The notes under the pieces are model-generated. The model had not been told where the DNA came from. It did not search any database and saw nothing but the letters and a program-made list of their open reading frames with translations. From Rikenellaceae bacterium (GTDB lineage: Bacteria > Bacteroidota > Bacteroidia > Bacteroidales > Rikenellaceae): a DNA stretch of 64,000 nucleotides. Below are positions 1-8,720 of the stretch, piece after piece. The position numbers and the translations under genes were made by a program. The stretch is taken from contig JAJQEF010000024.1 of the NCBI GenBank assembly GCA_021201795.1, positions 1 through 64,000 on the forward strand. The letters are read 5' to 3'. Every line of letters starts with the position of its first letter. Positions within the stretch are counted from its first letter, which is position 1.

Positions 1-185
1 CAAAATAATATCAATTTTTTGCCTGCAATTCATAAAATTTAATATTTATGTTTTTTATCTGTCAAAGATACTTTATAAAGAAGATATTATCAATACTCAT
101 ATATATTAAATTTATAAAATTAAACGTTAAATATAATTTAGGTTAAACTTTTAAATTTTAGCGCTTATAGCCGGTTTGATTTAAT

Positions 186-216
186 TTTGTAATGTTAGGT
201 AAAAGTTTTATCTTTG
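186..216 (+). promoter_or_regulatory. Bacteroidota promoter for the NYN/cold-shock gene
   Basis: TTTG at 186-189 and TATCTTTG at 209-216 are separated by 19 bases, which matches the Bacteroidota housekeeping promoter (TTTG, N19, TAnnTTTG). Transcription should start near 221, leaving about 50 bases of leader before the ATG at 271. The rest of 1-255 is AT-rich and shows no gene or RNA that I recognise. Confidence 0.7.
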
Positions 217-270
217 ATAATTACATAACCTTTAAAATAATAATTAAGATTGTAATTGTTAAATAATATC

Positions 271-1200
271 ATGAATATCTATAGAAATACATCATCAACT
301 AAAATAGGAGTTTTTTATGATGGTAATTTTTTCCTGCACGCATCCAATTATTACAATTATGTGCATCCGCAGAGAAAAAGATTAAGTATTACCGGACTAC
401 ATAATTTTATAAAAAATAGAGTTGCTATCGAAAAAGATATAGATTCCAACAAATGCCAAATCGTAGAAGCACATTATTTCAGGGGAAGAATAAATGCAGC
501 AGAAGCGAGTCAAAGGGGAAGTCAGCTATATAATGACAGAGTCTTCGATGATATACTTATGTCGGAAGGAATACATACACATTATCTGCCTTTAAGAAAT
601 CTTTTGGGAAGAAAAGAGGAAAGGGGAGTCGATGTGTGGCTTGCACTCGAAGTTTTCGAATTAGCCTTGATGGGAAGATTAGACATGGTCGTTTTGATAG
701 TTTCCGATACTGATTATGTTCCATTAATACGGAAATTAAATAATTTAGGATTGGACATAATGTTGTTAAGTTGGGAATTTGAATATTATAATGATGAAGG
801 AATCAGGGTTGTAACAAAAACGTCCCACGATCTCCTGCAACTTGCAACCCATCCCGTATACATGCAGGACATCATCGATAAAGGACTTTCGGGAAATGAT
901 CCGGTTATCTCTGATTTATTTGTTTCTAATGACGTTCGTTCAACATCCGAAGAAGAAAGGGAAAAGGAAAAAGGTGAGATATTAAGTATAAAGAACGGTT
1001 TTGGTTTTATTAAATATCCCAACAATAATCTTTTCTTCCACTATCAGGATGTTCTGGGGGACTTCAATGAACTGGCACCAGGCCAAATGGTTGAATTTAA
1101 TATCGAAAAAAATGTCATGAAGCAGGATGTCGCTAAAAATGTAAAACGAATTGATTCTGATATATTGAATGAATTTGACAGTCTAAGCAATACCTTCTGA
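271..1200 (+). CDS. NYN-domain nuclease-like protein with C-terminal cold-shock domain
   Basis: The N-terminal two thirds is a NYN (PIN-like) domain. The acidic residues expected of a metal-dependent RNase are visible: D17 in FYDGN, D121 in the GVDVWLALE segment, and D146/D148 in SDTDY. Residues about 232-295 form a cold-shock/OB fold with RNP1-like KNGFGFI (241-247) and RNP2-like LFFHY (254-258). A charged linker of E/K repeats joins the two. The ATG at 271 is preferred over an in-frame TTG at 256, because the TTG has no support and the promoter at 186-216 suits either. The domain pair suggests an RNA-binding endoribonuclease or RNA-turnover factor in the cytoplasm. The substrate is unknown and the RNase activity is inferred from the fold only. 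Confidence 0.85.
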   Translation: MNIYRNTSSTKIGVFYDGNFFLHASNYYNYVHPQRKRLSITGLHNFIKNRVAIEKDIDSNKCQIVEAHYFRGRINAAEASQRGSQLYNDRVFDDILMSEGIHTHYLPLRNLLGRKEERGVDVWLALEVFELALMGRLDMVVLIVSDTDYVPLIRKLNNLGLDIMLLSWEFEYYNDEGIRVVTKTSHDLLQLATHPVYMQDIIDKGLSGNDPVISDLFVSNDVRSTSEEEREKEKGEILSIKNGFGFIKYPNNNLFFHYQDVLGDFNELAPGQMVEFNIEKNVMKQDVAKNVKRIDSDILNEFDSLSNTF

Positions 1201-1229
1201 TAAAATAACGTTATCCTTTTATTTATTAA

Positions 1230-1260
1230 TTGTCCATGATTTTTTTTGGTAGTAACTTTG
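1230..1260 (+). promoter_or_regulatory. Promoter upstream of uvrA
   Basis: TAACTTTG at 1253-1260 fits the -7 box TAnnTTTG, with TTG at 1230-1232 about 20 bases upstream. It sits 30 bases before the uvrA ATG, so the leader would be about 25 bases. Confidence 0.5.
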
Positions 1261-1290
1261 CGTGCTATTTTATACAATATTTTACGATAA

Positions 1291-4110
1291 ATGAAAGGGA
1301 ACGAAAAATATATTCATATAAAAGGTGCGCGTGTTCATAATCTGAAGAACATAGAGTTAAAAATCCCGCACAATCAACTTACCGTAATAACAGGACTCTC
1401 CGGTTCCGGAAAATCAACTTTAGCTTTTGATACCATATTTGCAGAAGGACAAAGAAGATATGTTGAAAGTCTTTCGGCCTATGCACGACAATTCCTTGGA
1501 AAAATAAATAAACCTGATGTTGATTTTATAACAGGAATAGCACCTGCTATAGCCATAGAACAAAAAGTCAACACCAGAAATCCAAGATCTACAGTAGGCA
1601 CAACGACAGAAATATATGATTACTTAAAACTACTTTTTGCCCGTATAGGCCACACATTTTCACCGATTTCAGGGAAGGAAGTAAAATCTCACAGTATCGA
1701 TGATGTGGTGGATTTTATCTCCTCTATTGGCAATAAGAAAAAATTCTGGATCTTATCCCCGTTTTTTTTAAAAAAAGACCAGGGATTAATTGAAAAACTA
1801 ACACTCCTTGTCAAAGACGGATTTCAACGAATAATAGTGGATGGGGAAACATTTTTCATAGAAGACTTTCTTTCAGGAAATAATAGAGATTATGAAGGAA
1901 TATATCTTCTGATAGACCGCGGTATAATGACAGAGGAAGAAGATCTCAGCAGATTGGCAGACTCTGTACAAACAGCATTTAATTATGGAAACGGAGAGTG
2001 CTTTATCGGATATACTGAAGACTCGGGAATTATGCTATATGAACACTTTAGTAATAAATATGAAGCTGATGGAATTTTATTCGAAGAACCCACGGAACAA
2101 ATGTTCAGTTTTAACAATCCTTTGGGAGCATGTCCCCGTTGCAAGGGTTACGGAAAAGTTATAGGGATCGACGAAGATCTGGTTGTTCCGGATAAAACCA
2201 AAACTATTTATGACGATGCTATAGTCTGTTGGCGTGGGAATACTATGAAATGGTGGAAAGATCAACTGGTAATGAACTCATCAAAATTCGGATTCCCTGT
2301 GCATAAACCGTTCTACGATCTTACCTCCGAACAAAAACAATTATTATGGAAAGGAAATAAGTATTTCCAGGGTCTGGATAAGTTTTTTGAGTTCCTTGAA
2401 AGCGAAAGATACAAAATACAATACCGCGTAATGCTATCCAGATACTCCGGCAAAACTACTTGTCCGGATTGCGGAGGCAAACGACTTAAACCCGGTGCAT
2501 TCTATGTAAAAATCGGAGATAATAATATAGCTGATATGGTTACAATGACTGTTAAAGAACTTCATAAATTCTTTAACAGACTTGTACTTCCCGATCATGA
2601 TAAAAAAATAGGAGAACGAATACTTACCGAGATCCGAAATCGCTTGCAGTATCTTATGGATGTCGGATTGGGATATTTAACCTTAAACAGGTTATCTTCA
2701 ACTTTATCCGGAGGAGAGAGTCAGCGTATAAATTTATCCACCTCCCTTGGAAGCAGTTTAGTAGGATCAATGTACATTCTTGATGAACCAAGCATAGGAC
2801 TTCATCCCCGCGACACCAACAGGCTGATCAAAGTTCTTAATCAGTTGAAAGATCTTGGTAACACGGTTATTGTGGTTGAACACGAAGAAGAGATCATACG
2901 TGCCGCCGATAATATTGTCGACGTAGGTCCGCATGCAGGATATAAAGGAGGTGAGATCGTATTTAACGGCAGTTTCAACGAACTGATGAAATCCGATCAA
3001 AGTATAACTGCAAAGTACCTTACCGGTGAAAAAAGCATAAAGAAACATTCTGTTGTCCGTAAATGGAATAATTTTATAGGAATTAAGGGAGCCCGCGAAA
3101 ATAATCTAAAAGGTATTGATGTAAAAGTCCCGTTGGGAGTAATGACGTGCATAACAGGAGTCAGCGGAAGCGGCAAATCATCACTTATTAAAGGGATTCT
3201 GTACCCGGCATTGAAACGGGAATTATATGAAATAGGAATGAAACCTGGTAATTTCGAGAAATTATACGGCGATGTCAACATGATCAAACATGTAGAGATG
3301 GTGGATCAGAATCCAATAGGAAAATCCTCCCGGTCAAACCCTGTTACTTATATCAAAGCATACGACGATATCCGTAAGTTATTAGCAGACCAACAATATG
3401 CTAAAATGAATAATTTCGGTCCGTCTAATTTTTCCTTCAATATTGCAGGAGGCCGGTGTGAAGAATGTCAGGGAGAAGGATTCACTAAAGTTGAAATGCA
3501 ATTCATGGCAGACGTCGAGCTTACATGTGAAGCATGCGGAGGAAAACGTTTTAAGGACGATATTCTGGAGGTGAAATACAGAAATAAATCGATTTATGAT
3601 ATTCTGGAAATGACAATCGATTCAGCTGTCGATTTCTTTAGTGAGGACAAAAAATCGCCGATAAACAAAAAAATAGTTGAAAAACTCCGGTTGCTTCAGG
3701 ATGTTGGCCTTGGTTATATAAAATTAGGACAATCATCTTCGACACTGTCGGGCGGAGAGAATCAAAGGGTGAAATTAGCCTCTTTTTTAATCAAAGAAGC
3801 CAATGTCGAACCTATCCTGTTTATTTTCGATGAACCTACTACAGGACTGCATTTTCATGATATCAAGAAATTATTGAAGTCGTTCGATGCATTGATAGAT
3901 AAAGGTCACACTATAGTTATAGTGGAACATAATATGGATGTAATCAAAAATGCCGATTGGATAATAGATCTTGGTCCTGAAGGCGGTGAAGAAGGAGGAC
4001 AGCTTTTATTCGAAGGATTACCAGAAGATATAAAATCCTGTAAAAATAGTTATACAGGACAATTTTTAAAGAAAAACGATCAGGTAAAGAATGAAAATAT
4101 TCAGATTTGA
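1291..4110 (+). CDS. uvrA: Excinuclease ABC subunit A (UvrA)
   Basis: DNA-damage recognition ATPase of nucleotide excision repair, 939 residues, the usual length. It is a tandem ABC ATPase: Walker A GLSGSGKST at 35-43 and a second at about 623-631. The signature LSGGESQR lies near 472 and ILDEP near 496, and a second signature LSGGENQR and FDEPTTGLH lie near the C terminus. The DNA-contacting zinc module C723-x2-C726-x19-C746-x2-C749 is intact. The first zinc module is not: C281/C284 remain, but the partner CxxC expected about 20 residues earlier is replaced by E-A-D-G (258-261). This suggests the Bacteroidota-type paralogue; many members of the phylum carry more than one UvrA. The stop lies 20 bases inside the next gene, implying coupled translation. 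Confidence 0.95.
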   Translation: MKGNEKYIHIKGARVHNLKNIELKIPHNQLTVITGLSGSGKSTLAFDTIFAEGQRRYVESLSAYARQFLGKINKPDVDFITGIAPAIAIEQKVNTRNPRSTVGTTTEIYDYLKLLFARIGHTFSPISGKEVKSHSIDDVVDFISSIGNKKKFWILSPFFLKKDQGLIEKLTLLVKDGFQRIIVDGETFFIEDFLSGNNRDYEGIYLLIDRGIMTEEEDLSRLADSVQTAFNYGNGECFIGYTEDSGIMLYEHFSNKYEADGILFEEPTEQMFSFNNPLGACPRCKGYGKVIGIDEDLVVPDKTKTIYDDAIVCWRGNTMKWWKDQLVMNSSKFGFPVHKPFYDLTSEQKQLLWKGNKYFQGLDKFFEFLESERYKIQYRVMLSRYSGKTTCPDCGGKRLKPGAFYVKIGDNNIADMVTMTVKELHKFFNRLVLPDHDKKIGERILTEIRNRLQYLMDVGLGYLTLNRLSSTLSGGESQRINLSTSLGSSLVGSMYILDEPSIGLHPRDTNRLIKVLNQLKDLGNTVIVVEHEEEIIRAADNIVDVGPHAGYKGGEIVFNGSFNELMKSDQSITAKYLTGEKSIKKHSVVRKWNNFIGIKGARENNLKGIDVKVPLGVMTCITGVSGSGKSSLIKGILYPALKRELYEIGMKPGNFEKLYGDVNMIKHVEMVDQNPIGKSSRSNPVTYIKAYDDIRKLLADQQYAKMNNFGPSNFSFNIAGGRCEECQGEGFTKVEMQFMADVELTCEACGGKRFKDDILEVKYRNKSIYDILEMTIDSAVDFFSEDKKSPINKKIVEKLRLLQDVGLGYIKLGQSSSTLSGGENQRVKLASFLIKEANVEPILFIFDEPTTGLHFHDIKKLLKSFDALIDKGHTIVIVEHNMDVIKNADWIIDLGPEGGEEGGQLLFEGLPEDIKSCKNSYTGQFLKKNDQVKNENIQI

Positions 4111-5308
4111 GCTTCCCAACGGTATACGATGCGTTCATCATCAGGTAAAATCTCCCGTTTCTTATTGCGGACTTGTAATAGGTACAGGTAGCAGAGACGA
4201 ACAGGAAGATGAACATGGACTCGCCCACTTGCTGGAACACTGTCTATTTAAAGGCACCCATAAAAGAAAAGCATATCATATAAACAACAGGCTCGAGAAT
4301 CTTGGCGGAGAATTAAATGCATATACAACGAAAGAAGAAACAATTATCCATGCTACTACACTAAAAACAGATTATTCCAAAGCAGCTGAGCTTATAGCGG
4401 ATATAGTTTTCAACTCGACATTCCCCGAAAAAGAAATAGAAAAAGAAAAAGAGATCGTTCGCGACGAAATAAATTCCTACAAAGATTCTCCTTCCGAGAG
4501 AATTTTCGATGAGTATGAGGACCTTCTCTTTGCCGGATCGTCCCTGGGACATAATATTCTCGGAACGGAAAAATCCGTTGCGAAACTAAATTCGGATTCT
4601 CTAAGAAAATTTGTAAAGAACACTTACAATACCGATAATATTGTTTTTTCTTCGGTAAATGGTTTTGGAGAAAAAAAATTTAATGAAATATGTATCAAGT
4701 ACTTATCCGGTATAAATGTAAATACAAGTAATCACAAAAGGGAAAAGTTCAATAATAACAATTTTTTCAAAAAAAAATTAAACAGGGAAACCCATCAGGC
4801 ACATTGCATACTTGGCGGGAATGCATTCGATGTTTACGATGAAAGAAGAATTACGCTGGCGCTGCTTATTAACCTTATTGGCGGAAGTTCTTCAAACTCC
4901 ATTTTGAATACTGTTGTCCGTGAGAAAGCCGGATTATCATACAATATAGAGGCCGGCTATACTCCGTTAAGCGATACTGGTATTTTTACAATTTATTTCA
5001 GTACGGAAGACATATACACAGACCACTGTGTTGAATTAATACATACGGAACTCAAGAAAATCACTTCGGGAAATTTGACTGAACGAAAATTATCTGCTGC
5101 GAAAAAACAATTTCTCGGACAGTTATATATATCGAACGAAAATAATGAAGGGTTAATGATAGGGTCGGGTAGAAGCGTATTGATTTATGACGAAGTGCAT
5201 TCAATGGAAGATATTGCACAGAAAATACGGGATATTACATTAAAAGATATTAACGACGTAGCAAATGAAATATTCGGAAAACAAATGTCAATGCTTATTT
5301 ATAAATAA
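4091..5308 (+). CDS. M16 family zinc metallopeptidase (insulinase/PqqL-like)
   Basis: A 405-residue M16 peptidase with the inverted zinc motif HxxEH at residues 46-50 (HLLEH). The third ligand, E126, sits about 80 residues later, as in pitrilysin. The C-terminal half carries the conserved R/Y stretch (VVREKAGLSYNIEAGY) that helps bind substrate. There is no signal peptide, so it is probably cytoplasmic and degrades peptides. Substrates are not known from sequence. It starts 20 bases before uvrA ends, so the two are co-transcribed, although no functional link to repair is obvious. Confidence 0.9.
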   Translation: MKIFRFELPNGIRCVHHQVKSPVSYCGLVIGTGSRDEQEDEHGLAHLLEHCLFKGTHKRKAYHINNRLENLGGELNAYTTKEETIIHATTLKTDYSKAAELIADIVFNSTFPEKEIEKEKEIVRDEINSYKDSPSERIFDEYEDLLFAGSSLGHNILGTEKSVAKLNSDSLRKFVKNTYNTDNIVFSSVNGFGEKKFNEICIKYLSGINVNTSNHKREKFNNNNFFKKKLNRETHQAHCILGGNAFDVYDERRITLALLINLIGGSSSNSILNTVVREKAGLSYNIEAGYTPLSDTGIFTIYFSTEDIYTDHCVELIHTELKKITSGNLTERKLSAAKKQFLGQLYISNENNEGLMIGSGRSVLIYDEVHSMEDIAQKIRDITLKDINDVANEIFGKQMSMLIYK

Positions 5309-5334
5309 TAAACCGGTCGCTGACCGGTTTTATT
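5309..5334. terminator. Bidirectional terminator between the M16 gene and lysA
   Basis: AAACCGGTC (5310-5318) pairs with GACCGGTTT (5322-5330) around a 3-base loop, with T-rich flanks on both strands. The two genes converge here. Confidence 0.85.
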
Positions 5335-5335
5335 A

Positions 5336-6496
5336 TTATAATTCATTGCTAAAATATTCTTTAGGCAGGTCGCGCAAGTTGTAACCCATCGACATACATC
5401 TGCCGTAAGCACCAGCAGACTCCATAGTCAGCAGATCGTTCCGGAAAGTCTCCGGTAATTCCACGGACTTCGTAAAAACATCCGTCGATTCACATATCGG
5501 ACCGGCAACCATATAATTTTCGGTACGTGTGGATTCGGAAGTCAAATTTTTAATCCTGTGCTTTGCCTGATAAAGGGCGGGACGAATCAGGTCTGTCATA
5601 CCGGCATCGACAAGAACGATTTTAGTTCCTTCACCATTGATCTTCGTATAAAGTACTCTGGTGATTAATTCTCCGCACTGACCAACAATAGCACGTCCTA
5701 ATTCAAAGTGTAATGTCTGTCCTTCCTTTAATTTTAGATTATCACTGAAAATTTTAAAATATGCTTTGAAATCAGGTATAGGCTCTCCTTGCGGATCATC
5801 GTAATTTATTCCAAGGCCCCCTCCGACATTAATGTGTTTAAGGTCAAATCCTTTACCTATAAACCAATCCTGAAGTGTGTTCACTCTTTCACATAATTTC
5901 TCGAAAACCGAAAGATCCCGAATCTGTGAACCTATATGAAAATGTATTCCTATAATATCTATATTTTTCAGATAAGGAAGTTCATCGATTACTTCTTCTA
6001 TTTCAGTATATGAAATCCCGAACTTATTTTCAGCTTTTCCAGTAGATATGTTTTTATGGGTTTTAGGGTCTACATCAGGGTTGATCCTTAAAGCTATAGT
6101 AGCTTTTTTGCCCATTTCCCCTGCGATACGGTTAATAACTTCGAGTTCATCACGCGACTCGCTGTTGAAAGAAAAAATCTCTTTCTCAAGGGAATACCTG
6201 ATCTCTTCATCGCTTTTAGCGACACCGGCAAAGACTATTTTCGACGCAGGAATCCCGCATTCGATAGACCGTTTAACTTCACCTCCGCTTACACAATCCG
6301 TTCCCAATCCATACTTATTTACTTCGGCAAGAATACGTCCGTTAAAATTAGCTTTTACAGCATAATGAACAGAAAAACCATACTTACCAGCTTCTGAAGT
6401 AACCACATCGAGGGTTCTTCGGAGAAGCTCCATATCATAAAAATAAAATGGAGTGGGGAAGCTGTTCAGCTTTTGAATATATCTTTCGCTACCCAT
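5336..6496 (-). CDS. lysA: Diaminopimelate decarboxylase
   Basis: Last step of lysine synthesis: meso-diaminopimelate to L-lysine plus CO2. It is a fold-type III PLP enzyme of 386 residues. The PLP lysine is K48 in HYAVKANFNG. HIGSQI and the glycine-rich GGGLGINY phosphate-binding loop are present, and CESTDVF near the C terminus supplies the active-site cysteine of the dimer partner. It lies 3 bases downstream of lysC on the same strand, forming a lysCA operon that couples the first and last dedicated steps. The 3' end is the shared terminator at 5309-5334. Confidence 0.96.
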   Translation of the reverse strand: MGSERYIQKLNSFPTPFYFYDMELLRRTLDVVTSEAGKYGFSVHYAVKANFNGRILAEVNKYGLGTDCVSGGEVKRSIECGIPASKIVFAGVAKSDEEIRYSLEKEIFSFNSESRDELEVINRIAGEMGKKATIALRINPDVDPKTHKNISTGKAENKFGISYTEIEEVIDELPYLKNIDIIGIHFHIGSQIRDLSVFEKLCERVNTLQDWFIGKGFDLKHINVGGGLGINYDDPQGEPIPDFKAYFKIFSDNLKLKEGQTLHFELGRAIVGQCGELITRVLYTKINGEGTKIVLVDAGMTDLIRPALYQAKHRIKNLTSESTRTENYMVAGPICESTDVFTKSVELPETFRNDLLTMESAGAYGRCMSMGYNLRDLPKEYFSNEL

Positions 6497-6499
6497 TTA

Positions 6500-7804
6500 C
6501 TACAAATTAAAGAGTCCCACATTGAGGTTTTTAAGAGCCTGTATTTTATTCTCCGTATCGATAAGGAGCACTATACTTCTATGACTTGCTCCGTAAGAAA
6601 TCATTTTAACAGGAATCGTATAAAGACTGTTAAATACCCGCGCAGTCATTCCTGCCTGTTCGTGATCCACACGTCCGACAACGCAAATTATGGAATTTTT
6701 TTTTTCGATCTCTATCGTACCCAAGGATTCCAGTTCCTTCTTAATTTTATCCAGATTCGAATCATCGTCGATAGTGAGCGACACAGCAACCTCCGATGTA
6801 GTGATCATATCGATAGAAGTTTTATTATTTTCGAATATCTCGAAAACTTTTCTAAGGAACCCATAGGCCATAAGCATCCTTGCAGAATAAATACGGATAA
6901 CAGTAATGTTATCTTTTGCTGCGACTGCACAGAAATCCGATGAAGCTTCCCCGTTAGCGATAAGAGTTCCTTCCGCTTCCGGATCCATCGTATTTTTCAA
7001 ACGAACATGTATGCCGTGATCCTTACATGGTTGGATGGTAGCAGGATGAAGGATTTTCGCTCCGAAATAAGCCAATTCAGCAGCTTCATCGAAACTCATT
7101 TGACGGATAGGTATCGTTCTGTCTACATAACGCGGGTCGTTATTATGCATTCCGTCTATATCCGTCCATATCTGAACTTCATCCGCACATATTGCTTCTC
7201 CCATCAGTGCAGCACTATAATCGCTGCCTCCGCGTCCGAGATTGTCAATTTCGTCATTGGCGTTAGTGCATATAAATCCTTGAGTGATATAGAATACTCC
7301 GTCATTTTTGGTAAGTGCGGACAAACGACTCTTTAAAATATCTTTATTTACTTTGCCGTCTTTATCAGTGATCATAAAGTCCGGAGCATTAAGCAATACT
7401 GCGTTTTCTCCTGACTCTTTTAAATATCCGGCAAAAATATAAGAAGTAAGTAATTCTCCCTGTGCAAGAATTCCTCTTTCTGATTTACCCTCTTCATAAT
7501 TCGCAGCAAAATTTTTAATAAGTCCGAAAGCATCTTCCATTTTAGCGATACCCTCAGAAGGCAATTTCAAAAGAGAGTTTATACAGTTAGAGTATTTTTC
7601 CCTTAATTGACCTATAATATTATCGATTCCCGCTGAGTTATTATCTTTAGCAAGATTTCCTATTTTAACCAGAGAATCCGTCGTGCCGGACATTGCTGAC
7701 AGCACGGTAATTCTCGAACCTTCGTTCTTTATTATGGATGCTACTTTTTTCATATTTTCAGCAGAACCGACTGATGTACCGCCAAATTTCAAAACCTTGA
7801 TCAT
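6500..7804 (-). CDS. lysC: Aspartate kinase (monofunctional)
   Basis: Phosphorylates aspartate at the head of the lysine/threonine/methionine pathway. The amino-acid kinase domain opens with KFGGTSVGS (residues 6-14) and includes GRGGSDYSA for substrate binding. Two ACT modules occupy about 295-430 and are the usual site of feedback inhibition by lysine or threonine. There is no homoserine dehydrogenase fusion at 434 residues. The pairing with lysA suggests a lysine-directed isozyme. The 190-base upstream region holds nested inverted repeats and a short leader ORF (see that entry). Confidence 0.95.
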   Translation of the reverse strand: MIKVLKFGGTSVGSAENMKKVASIIKNEGSRITVLSAMSGTTDSLVKIGNLAKDNNSAGIDNIIGQLREKYSNCINSLLKLPSEGIAKMEDAFGLIKNFAANYEEGKSERGILAQGELLTSYIFAGYLKESGENAVLLNAPDFMITDKDGKVNKDILKSRLSALTKNDGVFYITQGFICTNANDEIDNLGRGGSDYSAALMGEAICADEVQIWTDIDGMHNNDPRYVDRTIPIRQMSFDEAAELAYFGAKILHPATIQPCKDHGIHVRLKNTMDPEAEGTLIANGEASSDFCAVAAKDNITVIRIYSARMLMAYGFLRKVFEIFENNKTSIDMITTSEVAVSLTIDDDSNLDKIKKELESLGTIEIEKKNSIICVVGRVDHEQAGMTARVFNSLYTIPVKMISYGASHRSIVLLIDTENKIQALKNLNVGLFNL

Positions 7805-7826
7805 AATCTAAAGTAAAATTGTGTGA

Positions 7827-7929
7827 TTATTTAGCTAATATTTGTAAAAGTGAAAAAAAATTACTCTTTTTGTGTAATATTTTCAAAAACAGTATAATTC
7901 TATACATCTTGAAAATATCTGCAAATATA
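7827..7929 (-). promoter_or_regulatory. Candidate lysC leader: promoter box, nested inverted repeat, short leader ORF
   Basis: On the minus strand TATATTTG (7929-7922) fits the -7 box, predicting a start near 7918. The transcript would then open with an inverted repeat of 10-base arms: ATATTTTCAA at 7877-7886 against TTGAAAATAT at 7909-7918. A second repeat is nested inside almost concentrically, GTATA 7892-7896 and TATAC 7901-7905. An ATG at 7907 opens a 26-codon ORF ending at 7827, with adjacent Lys codons (AAA AAG) just before a run of eight T. Whether this is an attenuator, a protein-binding operator or chance in AT-rich DNA cannot be told from one sequence. Confidence 0.4.
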
Positions 7930-7970
7930 TAAAATAATTTGCACAGGAAAACAAAATGTTTGAAAATTTA

Positions 7971-7978
7971 TATTTTTG
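7971..7978 (+). promoter_or_regulatory. -7 promoter box of the ACT-domain gene
   Basis: TATTTTTG matches TAnnTTTG and lies 16 bases before the ATG at 7995. No TTTG is found at the ideal 19-base spacing. Confidence 0.4.
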
Positions 7979-7994
7979 TTAAAATAATAACAAT

Positions 7995-8666
7995 ATGATT
8001 ACCATTCCGAACGCGGTAGAAGAAGTCATAAAAAAGAAGCCACTTTTAGAGAGCGCACTTGTAGAAGGTCTTGTCAATCTATCTGCTTTGGCTCGAAAAC
8101 TTAAGCCAGAGATTGAAAAAAAGGTTGGAAAGGAGGTCAATGATAGTGCTGTAATAATGGCCATTAACAGATTAGTTCCGAGACTCGAATTAATGTCCGT
8201 AATGAAATTTAAAAGGGTAGTTGAAAATATAGGTGATATTATCGTAAGATCGAACCTTGCAGATATCGCTTATGCAAATTCACATACTTTATTTGAGAAA
8301 CAGGCAATACTTCTCGACCGTGTCAGGAACATGAAGGATGTATTTTGTACATTTTCTCAGGGCATTTATGAAACGACTCTCGTAGTAAGCAGTTCCATTG
8401 CGGAACTTGTAGAAGATATATTCGTGGATGAAAAACAAATTGCCAAGAGCGACAATCTTTCTTCAATAACAGTCAAACTTCCTTCTGGGATCAGTGTATG
8501 TCCCGGAGTTTATTATTATATATTTAAAGAACTCGCTTGGGACAATATAAATATTACAGAAGTTATAAGCACGACTAATGAATTTACCGTAGTCATCAGC
8601 GACAACGATATTCACCGTGCATTCTCCATACTTATGGAAGCCAAACGACAGGCATCTATGCAATAA
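7995..8666 (+). CDS. Predicted helix-turn-helix / ACT-like domain protein
   Basis: A 223-residue protein resembling a Bacteroidota family often labelled aspartate kinase or ACT-domain protein, although it has no kinase motifs. Residues about 20-75 (LVNLSALARKLKPEIEKKVG, then a helix ending AINRLV) look like a winged-helix module. Residues about 125-220 have the beta-alpha-beta pattern and a G-x-x-x-Y-Y-x-x-x-x-L-A-W-x-N-I-N stretch like that of aspartokinase ACT domains. It is transcribed divergently from lysC across a control region with inverted repeats. A lysine- or threonine-sensing regulator of lysCA is a reasonable inference, but DNA binding is not shown. Confidence 0.7.
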   Translation: MITIPNAVEEVIKKKPLLESALVEGLVNLSALARKLKPEIEKKVGKEVNDSAVIMAINRLVPRLELMSVMKFKRVVENIGDIIVRSNLADIAYANSHTLFEKQAILLDRVRNMKDVFCTFSQGIYETTLVVSSSIAELVEDIFVDEKQIAKSDNLSSITVKLPSGISVCPGVYYYIFKELAWDNINITEVISTTNEFTVVISDNDIHRAFSILMEAKRQASMQ

Positions 8667-8669
8667 AAA

Positions 8670-8698
8670 AACACCGTCAAGTGGACGGTGTTTTTTTT
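8670..8698. terminator. Rho-independent terminator
   Basis: AACACCGTC (8670-8678) pairs with GACGGTGTT (8684-8692), followed by a T tract on the plus strand and preceded by an A tract, so it can serve both the ACT gene and the convergent lipoprotein gene. Confidence 0.85.
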
Positions 8699-8720
8699 AT
8701 AGTTTAATAGATAACTACAA

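Noticed and set aside
6473..6943. Plus-strand 156-residue ORF opposite lysC
   Set aside because: It lies entirely within lysC and has no recognisable domain or promoter.
7805..7994. Lysine riboswitch (L box) upstream of lysC
   Set aside because: The region is too short and AT-rich and shows none of the conserved L-box core; only simple inverted repeats are present.
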